Of a stretch of 64,000 nt of DNA, positions 26,486 through 34,706 are shown in pieces (position 1 is the first letter of the stretch; every line of letters starts with the position of its first letter). A program made the translations under genes and the position numbers. Origin of the DNA: Leisingera aquimarina DSM 24565 (lineage in GTDB: Bacteria; Pseudomonadota; Alphaproteobacteria; Rhodobacterales; Rhodobacteraceae); assembly GCF_000473165.1 (NCBI RefSeq), contig NZ_KI421504.1, positions 4,155,656 to 4,219,655 on the forward strand, written 5' to 3'. The notes beneath the pieces were generated by a model, which saw only the letters and a list, made by a program, of their open reading frames with translations, made no database searches and had not been told where the DNA came from.

Positions 26486-26992
26486 ATGACAAAGCTTCTT
26501 TCGATAGCGGACAGGGTGCTGATGCATCTTCTCAACGCGGTTGTCGTGTTCGCAAACCTGGCGGTTATGGCGCTGATCCTGTTACTCGTCGCCTCAAGGA
26601 TGTTCGGATGGTCGGTCGTCGGCATGCTCGAACTGGCCACGATTTCCGCGATGTGGCTTTATATGGCCGGCGCGATCATCGCCATGCGCAACCGCGAGCA
26701 TCTGGTGGTCGATTTCCTGACCCAAAGCCTATCGCCGAAATTGCAGGTCATCCACGAAGCCGTGACATCGGTGATCGTGCTTGCAATCGGCTTCTTCTTC
26801 ATCTTCCTGGCCAGCGGGATGCTGGAATTCGCCACCCGCAGGCCGCAGACCACGCCTGCGCTGTCCCTGCCGCTGCTGATCCCGCAAAGCGCCATCGTCA
26901 CCGCCGCCGTCTTCACAACAATCTACGCGCTGCGGGATGCGATTCGCGCGTGCCGGGCCTTCTCCCGAATTCGCAACACGGAGGTTCACTGA
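26486..26992 (+). CDS. dctQ: TRAP transporter small permease DctQ
   Basis: 168-residue inner-membrane subunit with four predicted helices, the usual size for DctQ. The family-typical RNREHLVVDFL segment follows the first two helices. The ATG at 26486 has AGGGAGGG 5 nt upstream. It precedes dctM by 2 nt. Intact in sequence, although the partner SBP gene has an in-frame stop. Confidence 0.85.
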   Translation: MTKLLSIADRVLMHLLNAVVVFANLAVMALILLLVASRMFGWSVVGMLELATISAMWLYMAGAIIAMRNREHLVVDFLTQSLSPKLQVIHEAVTSVIVLAIGFFFIFLASGMLEFATRRPQTTPALSLPLLIPQSAIVTAAVFTTIYALRDAIRACRAFSRIRNTEVH

Positions 26993-26994
26993 CG

Positions 26995-28305
26995 ATGGAA
27001 CCGGTCTTTGCAATCCTGCTTCTCCTGTTTCTGATGATCATCGGGATCCCGGTGGCCTGGAGCTTCGCCGGCGTGCATGTCTATCTTGTCTGGGCTTACG
27101 ATGTGGGCAGCAGCACCTTGCTGCTGCAGGGGTTCCGGTCCTTGGACTCGGTGATCCTGCTGGCCCTGCCGTTGTTTGTTCTTGCCGGCTACCTGATGCA
27201 AAGCGGTGGCGTCGCCACCCGGCTCATCGGTTTCATGACACTCATGCTCAAAGGCCGCAAGGGCGGCCTTGGCGGGGCGCTGGTGATGTCATCGGGCATC
27301 TTTGGCGCGATTTCCGGCACCGCCACCGCTGCCGTGGCCTCTATCGGCACCATCATGATCGATCCGCTGGCCGAGCGCGGCTATCCCAGGGGCTATTCCA
27401 GCTCGCTGCTGGGATTGTCTTCGCTGCTTGGCATTCTCATTCCGCCCTCGATCACCCTGATCCTGTTCGGAGTCGTGACCCGGCAGTCGATCACGGCGCT
27501 GTTTGCGGCAACCCTGGTGCCCGGCCTGCTGCTGATGTTCGGCCTGCTGATCTATAACAAGATCATGACGGCGCGGCTGTTGCACGAAACGCCCGAACGG
27601 CTTGCGGCCCTGCGCGCCCAGGCCTCCACGGAAGCCGCGCCAAAGGCGATGATCCGCGCGCTGCCCGCCCTGTTCATGCCGGTCATCATTCTGGGCGGCA
27701 TCTACGGCGGCGTGTTCACCCCCACGGAAGCGGCCGCTGTTGCCCTTGGCTATGCGATCCTGATTGGCTTCTTCGTCTACAAGGATCTGACGCTTGCCAA
27801 ATTCAAACAAAGCCCGCTTGATGCCGGCGAAACCACCGGCACCATCGTGCTGATCCTGCTGTTCTCTTTCATGATTGGCCGGATCATGGTGTCCGAGGGG
27901 GTGCCGCAGCAAGTCACCGTAAGCGTCAGCGCCCTGACCGAGAGCCCGATCCTGATCCTGCTGCTGGTGAATGCGTTCCTGATCTTTGTGGGCATGATCA
28001 TGGATGACGTTTCGGTGACCGTCGTGATTGCACCGCTTCTGATGCCGCTCATGGCAGCATATGGCGTCGATCCGGTTCACTATGCCTCTATCGTTGCCTG
28101 TTCGGTGGTGATCGGCGCAAACAGCCCGCCGGTTGCTCCAATCCTCTACATGGCCTGCCGCATCGGCAAGGTGTCGATCCACCATTCGGTCATGCCGGCG
28201 ATCTACATGATCCTGTTTGCGGCCCTTCCGGTGATGCTGCTGGTCACATTCGTGCCTGCCATCTCCCTGGCTTTCCCGAAAATCTTGGGGATCTATGGTG
28301 GCTGA
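26995..28305 (+). CDS. dctM: TRAP transporter large permease DctM
   Basis: 436-residue, about 12-helix permease, the usual DctM length. Features include GGVATRLIGFM, MSSGIFGAISGTATAAVASIG and LGILIPPSITLILFG, and a second inverted repeat half with the PPVAPILYM-type segment. It imports small organic acids with Na+ symport together with DctP and DctQ. Its stop lies at the start of the amidase-like gene. Intact. Confidence 0.9.
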   Translation: MEPVFAILLLLFLMIIGIPVAWSFAGVHVYLVWAYDVGSSTLLLQGFRSLDSVILLALPLFVLAGYLMQSGGVATRLIGFMTLMLKGRKGGLGGALVMSSGIFGAISGTATAAVASIGTIMIDPLAERGYPRGYSSSLLGLSSLLGILIPPSITLILFGVVTRQSITALFAATLVPGLLLMFGLLIYNKIMTARLLHETPERLAALRAQASTEAAPKAMIRALPALFMPVIILGGIYGGVFTPTEAAAVALGYAILIGFFVYKDLTLAKFKQSPLDAGETTGTIVLILLFSFMIGRIMVSEGVPQQVTVSVSALTESPILILLLVNAFLIFVGMIMDDVSVTVVIAPLLMPLMAAYGVDPVHYASIVACSVVIGANSPPVAPILYMACRIGKVSIHHSVMPAIYMILFAALPVMLLVTFVPAISLAFPKILGIYGG

Positions 28306-28306
28306 G

Positions 28307-29141
28307 ATGAATGATCAGACAGAACACCGGGACAGGACCGGCACCACAGGCTCCCTTCATGTCGCGGTGCTGCAGCATGATGCCGCCCTCACCGGCCCCG
28401 GCCAGCGTTTCAAGTGGCTGGAACAACAGGCGCGCGGCTTGCAGGGCCGGAGCATCGATCTGATCCTGTGTCCGGAAGCCTTCATGTCCGGCTACAATAT
28501 CGGCGACCGGATCACGAAACACGCCCAGGCCGCGGATGGCGTCTTTGCCTCCCGCGTCCGGGCGCTGGCCAAGGAGACCGAAATTGCAATCGCCTACGGC
28601 TACCCCGAACGGAACGGCACGGCACGGCACGGAGATCTTCAATTCCGCGATCTGCATCGGTGCGGATGGCGCCACGCTTGCCAATCATCGCAAGTCGATC
28701 CTGCCGCCGGGCTTTGAGGAAAGCTATTACAAGACAGGCAGCCGCCTGACCCTGTTCACTCTCAAGTCCATCCGCATCGCCCTCCTGATCTGCTATGAAT
28801 CCGAATTCCCGGAAGCCGTGCGCAATGTCTGCAACCTTGGCGCCGAAGTGGTGCTGGTCCCGACCGCCACGGTGAAACGCTACCGCCTGGTGCCGCGTCA
28901 AGTGATCCCGGCGAGGGCCTTCGAAAACGGGGTTTTCATGGTCTAGGCAAACCATGCCGGCGCCGAGAGCAGCTCTGACTACGCTGGTGACAGCTGCATC
29001 GTGGATCCGCTGGGCTGCGACCTTGCCCGCGCCGGCGGGCAAGAAGAGATCATCACAGCGGCGCTTGATATTGCCGCAGTAGCGGCCGCGCGCTCCCGGA
29101 TCCCGTATCTGAGCGACAGTGCAAAAATCCCGCGACGCTGA
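28307..29141 (+). pseudogene. Carbon-nitrogen hydrolase (nitrilase superfamily), frameshifted and with TAG
   Basis: Amidase-like protein of about 275 codons. The N-terminal half (HVAVLQHDAAL, LILCPEAFMSGYN) reads in one frame up to about 28615. The rest (EIFNSAICIGADGATLANHRKSILPPGFEESYY with the catalytic Lys, then ALLICYESEFPEA with the catalytic Cys) reads in another. The switch coincides with a three-copy 5-nt repeat (CGGCA). A TAG at 28944-28946 then interrupts GVFMV(W/Y)ANHAG, after which the frame is open to TGA at 29139-29141. Probable substrate amides or nitriles were imported by the adjacent TRAP system. Confidence 0.85.
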
Positions 29142-29191
29142 AACCAGCCTCCCGCCCGTACAATTACCCTTGGAAATCTGAAGGTCCGACC

Positions 29192-30325
29192 ATGAACATC
29201 AAAGAAATCCGCGTCATCCCAATGCGCATGCCACTCAAAACCCCCTACATCTGATCCCAGGGGGTCGAAGATTCCTTCACCATCAACCTGATCGAGATCG
29301 AGGCCGAGGACGGCACCATCGGCTATGGTGAAACCACAACCGCACCGGATGCGGACGGCCAGAAACTGGTGCTGCAAAAGCTGGCACGCAGCTTCGTCGG
29401 GCGCTCGGTGTTCGACTATGCGATGTGCGAAATGGAGGCCTTCCGCGGCAACTTCCTGACCTTTGGCGGCAACATGCCCCGCTTTGCAAACCAGTTGTTC
29501 TGCGGCCTCGAAATGGCCGCCTTGGATCTGCAGGGCAAAACCCTCGGCCGTCCGGTCTGGGATCTGCTGGGCGGGGCCAAACGCAGCGAGGTCGGCTATT
29601 TCTACTTCCTCCAGGGTAAAACGGTTGAGGCGCTGGCCGAAGACGCAAAAGCTGCGGTCGCGGCTGGCAATCCGATCATCTACCTCAAGGTTGGGGTCGG
29701 CGAAGCGCATGACATGGCTGCGGTGAAGGCCGTGCGCGAGGCCATCGGCGGCACCCGCCTGCGTCTTGATGCAAACGAGGCCTGGGATCCAGCCACGGCG
29801 CTGCGCATGCTGAACGCCTTTGCGCCCTACAACATCGAATATGTCGAGCAGCCGACCCCCAGCTGGTCCATCCCGGCCCTGAAGCACCTGAAAGAACGGT
29901 CGCCGATCGCGCTTGGTGCCGACCAGAGCGTTTTCACCATTCATGACGTCTATCAGGCCTGCTCCACCCGTGCCCCCGACATGATCGCCGTTGGCCCGCG
30001 CGAAGTGGGCGGGCTGCGGGCCATGATGAAAGCCGCAGCCATTGCCGAGGGGGCCGGGCTCAATATCTGCATCCATTCCAGCATGACGACCGGGATCACC
30101 ACCTGCGCCGAACACCATATCGCCCGCGCCATTCCGAACCTGGATGATGGCAACCAGCTGATGTGGCAGCTGCTGCAGGACAATATCGTGTCCAACCCGG
30201 GCCTCACACCCATCAAAGGAAAACTGTCATTTGAACCCCGGCCGGGTCTGGGATTCGACCTTGATCACGACATGGTCGCCAAGGCTGCGGAGCGTCACGA
30301 ACAATTTACCAAGGGCAACGCCTAA
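29192..30325 (+). pseudogene. Enolase-superfamily enzyme (MLE/mandelate racemase-like), TGA in frame
   Basis: About 377-codon enolase-superfamily gene starting MNIKEIRVIPMRMPL. TGA at 29252-29254 (codon 21) falls where homologues would carry a Trp-like residue, followed in frame by SQGVEDSFTINLIEIEAEDG. Catalytic-site features downstream include YLKVGVG (one Lys of the usual KxK kept, the first replaced by Tyr), the metal-site LRLDANEAWD, VEQPTPSW and GADQSVF, and a final HSSMTTG. The intact enzyme would be an epimerase or lactonising/dehydrating enzyme. Translation from an internal start would lose the N-terminal capping segment. Confidence 0.82.
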
Positions 30326-30415
30326 CAGCATGGCGCTTTTTTCATTGGCCAAGGCTGCGGCAGGACAAGCTCTTGCCGCAACATCTTCTCAACGAACCAA
30401 AACCGGGAAAACACC

Positions 30416-30802
30416 ATGAGCGTTACGGTCATACGATCTAACGAATTGCAACTGCGGGATCGCGGCGGACCTCCTGGCATTGCCCGTGTCGGGCGGGCGA
30501 TTTCATCCGACCTCAGCCCGTCTATGGGCGCGGGTATCGCGCAATTCGACAAGTGTTCGAGCAGCTGGCGCGTGCTTTATGATGAAATCATCTACGTCAT
30601 CGAAGGGACATTCACGCTTACCAGCGGCGGCCAGGTTCACCAAGCCAAGGCCGGGGACATCATGTGGATCCCGAAAGGGACATCCCTGAAATACGGCGGC
30701 GAAGGAGCCAAGCTGTTCTACACAGTCTACCCCGGCAACTGGAAAGAGCTAATGCAAGCCGCAAACTCCGCTGATGCACTAGAGACTGAGCCATCGAACT
30801 GA
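30416..30802 (+). CDS. Cupin-domain protein (EutQ-like)
   Basis: 128-residue single-domain cupin. The beta-barrel motif includes DEIIYVIEGTFTL and AGDIMWIPKGTSLKY, the usual G(X)5HxHx3-4E positions being partly replaced (no clear HxH). The family resembles EutQ/ethanolamine-type cupins. Its role is unclear. It stands 3' of the enolase gene and appears intact, although surrounded by damaged genes, so its function may already be lost. Confidence 0.7.
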   Translation: MSVTVIRSNELQLRDRGGPPGIARVGRAISSDLSPSMGAGIAQFDKCSSSWRVLYDEIIYVIEGTFTLTSGGQVHQAKAGDIMWIPKGTSLKYGGEGAKLFYTVYPGNWKELMQAANSADALETEPSN

Positions 30803-30863
30803 GCAGGATCGGAAGTACTCGCCGCCGGTCGGCAGAACCAATAAAGGTGCAGGGGAGAGGCAG

Positions 30864-31705
30864 ATGCCCGAAATAGCACGCGATCAACTGGAGCTTTTGG
30901 TCCGGCGCTATCTTGTTGACGCCGGATGCATCACAGAGACCGCAGCGCCAGTTGCCCGGGCTGTTGTCCAAGCTGAAGCCGAGGGAAACCTCGTTTGCGG
31001 ATTGTTCTACCTGCCCGTTTTCCGGGAACAGTTGCTGCTTGGGAAAGTCGACGGGAAGGCGCTGCCCGAAATCCTGAAGGCCAAGGACGGCTTGATCGTG
31101 GTCGATGCCCGGCATGGATTTGCCCATCCGGCGATAGAGCTGGCAACACAAGCGCTGAAAATGGCCGCGCGAAAAAACGGTGTCTCCGCTGCGGGGATCA
31201 CCAATTCGTACAATGCGCTTTCCCTGGCTCATCATGTGATCCCTTTGGCCGAAGCCGGGCTGATTGGGATCTGCTGCTCGAATGCACAGGAAACCATTCC
31301 ACCCGGGTGGGCGCAGGATGGAGAAGGCCAGTCCACACTTGATCCGGAGGTTGGGCTGCGCGGGTCTCTGCTTCCCTTTGGCGAGCAGAAAGGAGCCAAC
31401 ATCGGGCTGCTTGTCGAAATTCTGTCCGCCGTTCTGACCGGTTCCAACCTGAGCATATCAGCTCCATCCTTCTCCGGTCAGGATGCAGGAACACCTAACA
31501 TCGGACAGTTTCTCCTGGCAATCAATCCAGCGCATTTTGCCGCTGAGGTCTTCACAAATTCGCTCAAAGAACTGGAAACGCATTTTGGCCGTACCGGCCT
31601 GCGGTTTCCCGGGCAAGTCACCGGAAGCGCGATCACGCAGAAAAGACCCAAAAGATCGCCATCAACGATGCTCTTTGGAAAGAGCTTTCTGCAAATATGG
31701 ACTGA
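30864..31705 (+). pseudogene. Ldh-family (malate/lactate dehydrogenase-like) oxidoreductase, deleted and frameshifted
   Basis: N-terminal region MPEIARDQLELLVRRYLVDAG... and the HGFAHPAIELATQALK segment identify the Ldh/MDH type-2 family that includes Δ1-piperideine/pyrroline-2-carboxylate reductases. Homologues have ~40-50 residues with the GTNPIAFA/APWGGS segment after the first SN; here the sequence jumps from ICCSNA to ETIPPGWAQDGEG at about 31290, an in-frame internal deletion. At about 31637 the frame shifts; the alternative frame encodes the expected tail EKTQKIAINDALWKELSANMD ending at 31703-31705. The result is a clear pseudogene. Confidence 0.8.
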
Positions 31706-32282
31706 CTGTCATAGGAGAAATTCCATCTGGATGAGCATTTCAATAGCTCCTTCCCGGCCTTACGACAGCCTGAAATGCATTCCAATCGGGTGGAGGCATC
31801 ATTCAGTGGTTGCGGCCGCGGAACTTACTTTTGGCAGCGCAGAGGGCAGCTCATTTTAAGGGCTGCTTGAATGGCGGCTTCCAGATTTCCGGTATGGTTG
31901 GCTCGCGCTCGCGACGGGCGACTGCTTCCCGCCTTCCAGCTGAGCGCCGGTGGGAATGAGCGCAGTTTGCCGCCATTGAAGCAGATTACAGCGAATTTTC
32001 ACTTTGTCCCGCGTCTCGATGGTCGGTCCCGGTTGCGGCGAAAGGACGGTTTGAATTTCGCCCTCAGACTGGCTTTCAATTACCGGTCTGGCCACATCGA
32101 CTGCAACGCAGCAATGAATGTGCCGCATATGCGAAAGAATGCTGCGTCAGCGAAGTTGGGAAACTCAAGGTCGGTTTTGTCCCGCACAGCAAACCTTGGC
32201 TTGTCACACAACGAAAGGCAGCAATCCGTCCTATTTCGGCCCGCTGCCCATCACCCAAGCGAGATCCGCATCAGCCGCGCAT
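31706..32282. other. Gene-free stretch before IS scar
   Basis: 577 nt with no family-like ORF; translations on either strand are without recognisable features. Likely degraded sequence. Confidence 0.4.
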
Positions 32283-32361
32283 TGAGCAGCCCCACTTGAG
32301 TGGTCCAAATTGAAAGTTAGTGCATGGTTGGCCTTTGGTCCATCGGGACTATGGCCTCTGG
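32283..32361. mobile_element. IS3-end scar
   Basis: About 79 nt nearly matching the left end of the complete IS3 at 56969-57050: TGAGC(A/G)GCCCC(A/G)CTTGAGTGG..., then TTAGTGCATGGTTGGCCTTT. Only the IS end remains. It abuts the 5'-truncated BCCT gene. Confidence 0.8.
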
Positions 32362-32364
32362 CGC

Positions 32365-33212
32365 AGGTATCCGGCGTCGGACGCGGGATCAAATGGCTGT
32401 CGAACCTGAATATGGGACTGAGCTTCTTCCTGCTAGCGTTCTTCCTGATCTTCGGATCCACGATGTTCGCTCTCGAAGTGTTTTTCGTCGGCATCTGAGA
32501 CTACCTGCGCGCGCTGCCCGGCATCAGCTTTACCGTCTGGTCCGATGACGGCACCGAACAGGGCGCTGCCCTGGCTGGCTGGCAAGGCGGCTGGACCGTG
32601 TTCTACTGGGCCTGGTGGATTGCCGTGACGCCGTTTGTCGGCCCGTTCCCGGCACGGATTTCACGCGGCAGAACCGAGCGTGAATTCATTCTGGGCGCGA
32701 TGATCATTCCGTCGATCATGTGCTTTATCTGGTTCGCCTTTATCGGCGGCACAGCCATTGATCTGGAACTGAGCGGCGGCGCCGATAACGCGATCCTTGG
32801 CGTAGGGATTTCGGATCAGCTCTATGCCACGCTTTCGGTCCTGCTCAGCGACGGGTTGACCTGGGTGTTCCCGGTCATCGTAGTCGTTTTGCTGCTGACC
32901 TATTTGCTGACATCAGCGGACTCGGCCGTGTTGATCATCAACACCATCAACGCAGCCGGTGATGATGGTCCCAAGGCGCGCGCCCATATCATCTTTTGGG
33001 GTGTTGCGCTGGCATTGGCCGTTGGCGCCTTGCTCGTTGTCGGTGGCCTGAAAGCTATTCAAACCGCGATGGTCATCGCCGCATTGCCGTTCAGCTTTGC
33101 AATGGTGCTGATAGGCTTTGCTCTGATCAAGGCGATCATCAAAGATAGCCGCCGGAAAGCGGCCGGAGTCGCATCGACAGTGGACGATGAGGACCCGTTA
33201 CCAGCCGAGTAG
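32365..33212 (+). pseudogene. BCCT-family transporter, 5'-truncated and with TGA
   Basis: C-terminal portion of a betaine/choline/carnitine transporter, starting at VSGVGRGIKWLS near 32365. It reads through the typical segment LSFFLLAFFLIFG and FFVGI, then TGA at 32496-32498 where homologues have Trp (GIWDYL). The frame continues with DYLRALPGISFTVW, FYWAWWIAVTPFVGPFPARISRGRT and SADSAVLIINT to 33212. Everything upstream was removed at the junction with an IS-end scar. Full-length BCCT proteins have about 12 helices; here roughly half remain. The transported substrate would be a betaine-like osmolyte. Confidence 0.88.
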
Positions 33213-33290
33213 CGGCACCCAATGCTCCCGGAGCGCCCGCATGACCTGTTGCGGGCACTCTTCCTGCAATCAATCCACAGGAGGGTTTTG

Positions 33291-33840
33291 TCAGGCTGCC
33301 TGCTCGATGAAGGCGGATTTTTGCCCCGACAGCCCCACACCAGGTCCGCACGCATTGGCAACACACTCCGGCCCATTGTCGCTTCTGACGCGTGCTGGCG
33401 GCCCGCGCAGGATGAGCAGATCTGTCACGGCATCAATAACGTCAGTCGAATTGAGTTTCCGCTTCACTTGGATCGGCGGGCATCCACGGCTGAACTCATC
33501 CAAGACATTCAGTGCGCGGAATGCCTTCCCATCGCCGGTTCGGCAATGCACGAAAATACGACCAAACATGGTTACGATCTCGGGCTGCAACCGGATGCAT
33601 GTTCCATCGTTAAGTCAAAGCCTGCCAGACTTCGGTTGTTTCGGCGGCACCTTCAGCCGCTCCCGTCGCCACAGCCGCTCGATCCAACTGAAACTGACCT
33701 GCCAGACTGGATCTCGCAGCTGCACGGCGCCCCCCGATAGCGGTAGCTGCCATATTGCCGGGCCAGCTCGGTCATTTCGGCAACCAGCCGGGCCTGGTCT
33801 TCCCGGACCCTTGGACGATGCCGCTGCGTCACCGGCGGGC
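33291..33840 (-). pseudogene. IS3-family OrfB remnant (same type as the IS at 57 kb)
   Basis: Reads as LKVPPKQPKSGRL, TGA at 33615-33617, LNDGTCIRLQPE, then GKAFRALNVLDEFSR, LNSTDVIDAVTDLLILRG and RSDNGPE, matching the intact transposase at 57003. The TGA falls on the Trp of GRLWLN. The region is also rearranged at both ends. Confidence 0.8.
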
Positions 33841-34111
33841 ACATGTTGAGCGCTTGATGCGAACGTGTGTGGTTGTATTGCCTGACGCATCAATCAATGA
33901 CGATCTGCGTCTGTTTTGTGGTCTTCAACCTTTCGGCATTGGGCATCTCACGGCGAAGCGTTCCATTGAAACGTTCGCTGTATTCGTTCTCCTAGGTTGA
34001 TCCCGGAAAGATCCGGATTGGGGTCACGCCGACCTTCTCGAGCCAGCTCCGGGTCGCCTGGGACGCAAACTTGGGGCCGCAGCCGGATTCATGGGTGTGC
34101 CGTGACCAGAT
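33841..34111 (-). pseudogene. Second IS3-family transposase remnant
   Basis: The reverse strand encodes PKFASQATRSWLEKVGVTPIRIF, then GST, TAG (where homologues have Trp of PWEN), ENEYSERFNGTLRREMPNAE, TTKQTQIVI and YNHTRSHQALN. These form the C-terminal half of an IS3-type OrfB of a different subgroup from 33291-33840. It is joined to that fragment without spacer. Confidence 0.75.
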
Positions 34112-34418
34112 GCGGAAGCGCATGATTGTCCCGGTTGCGTCAGGCGTATTATCGAGCTCAGGATTTCTCCCGTGCGTTAGTTAGGACCTAAGCATCAGGG
34201 CCCTATTTCTCCGCGCCGAATGCCAGCTGGCCGCATCGGCAAGGAGCACGGCGCAGAAACATTTGTATGGGGTTTTCCACATTACAGTTGTCTCCGGCCA
34301 TCCCGATTTTCACCTTCCTGGCCTATATTTGTCCAGATGCCGGAGATCAGCAGGACAGGGCCTGAACACGCGTTTGCGCGAACTGGAAAGGCTTGCCCTG
34401 GGAACAGAAGGACGGGTC
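34112..34418. other. Intergenic region before the mobilisation genes
   Basis: 307 nt without a credible gene, directly upstream of the MobC-like gene. Origin-of-transfer sites of mobilisable elements usually lie here. I saw short inverted repeats (GGCCA...TGGCC near 34298-34325, CAGG...CCTG near 34352-34365) but no recognisable nic-site consensus. Confidence 0.35.
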
Positions 34419-34706
34419 ATGACCGAACTCAGGACCCACATGGTCAAGTTCCGCTTGAGCGAGACTGAGAATCAGCAGCTGGAACAGCTTGCCAGGCAGA
34501 GCGGCTTTGCAACAAAAGCAAGTTATCTGCGCCATGCAGCACTGGAGGCAGACGGTGGTGATGCGGCCCTTGCAGAGGAGATCGGGAAACTCGGTCTGGC
34601 GGTCAACGCGCTGCATGGCCGCGTTCCCGCCTCCCGGATCGGCCGTCTCGCCGAAGCAGTCTGCCAGCTGGCCGAGGCTTTGGCCATGCGCGGGGCGGAA
34701 CGCTGA
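34419..34706 (+). CDS. MobC-like relaxosome accessory protein
   Basis: 95-residue protein with a MobC/ribbon-helix-helix-like pattern: VKFRLSETENQQLEQLARQSGFATKASYLRHAAL, typical of plasmid mobilisation accessory proteins that bind the origin of transfer. The ATG at 34419 has AAGGA 7 nt upstream; the longer ORF from 34263 has none. Its last base is the first base of the next ATG (ATG at 34706 overlaps TGA), so the two genes are coupled. Confidence 0.72.
   Translation: MTELRTHMVKFRLSETENQQLEQLARQSGFATKASYLRHAALEADGGDAALAEEIGKLGLAVNALHGRVPASRIGRLAEAVCQLAEALAMRGAER

Noticed and set aside
25617-33212. TGA/TAG recoding (selenocysteine, suppression or genetic-code change) as explanation for the in-frame stops
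   Set aside because: TGA and TAG are both used; the positions correspond to Trp or Gln, not Cys; other damage (frameshift, deletion) is present in the same genes; no SECIS-like element was sought or seen.
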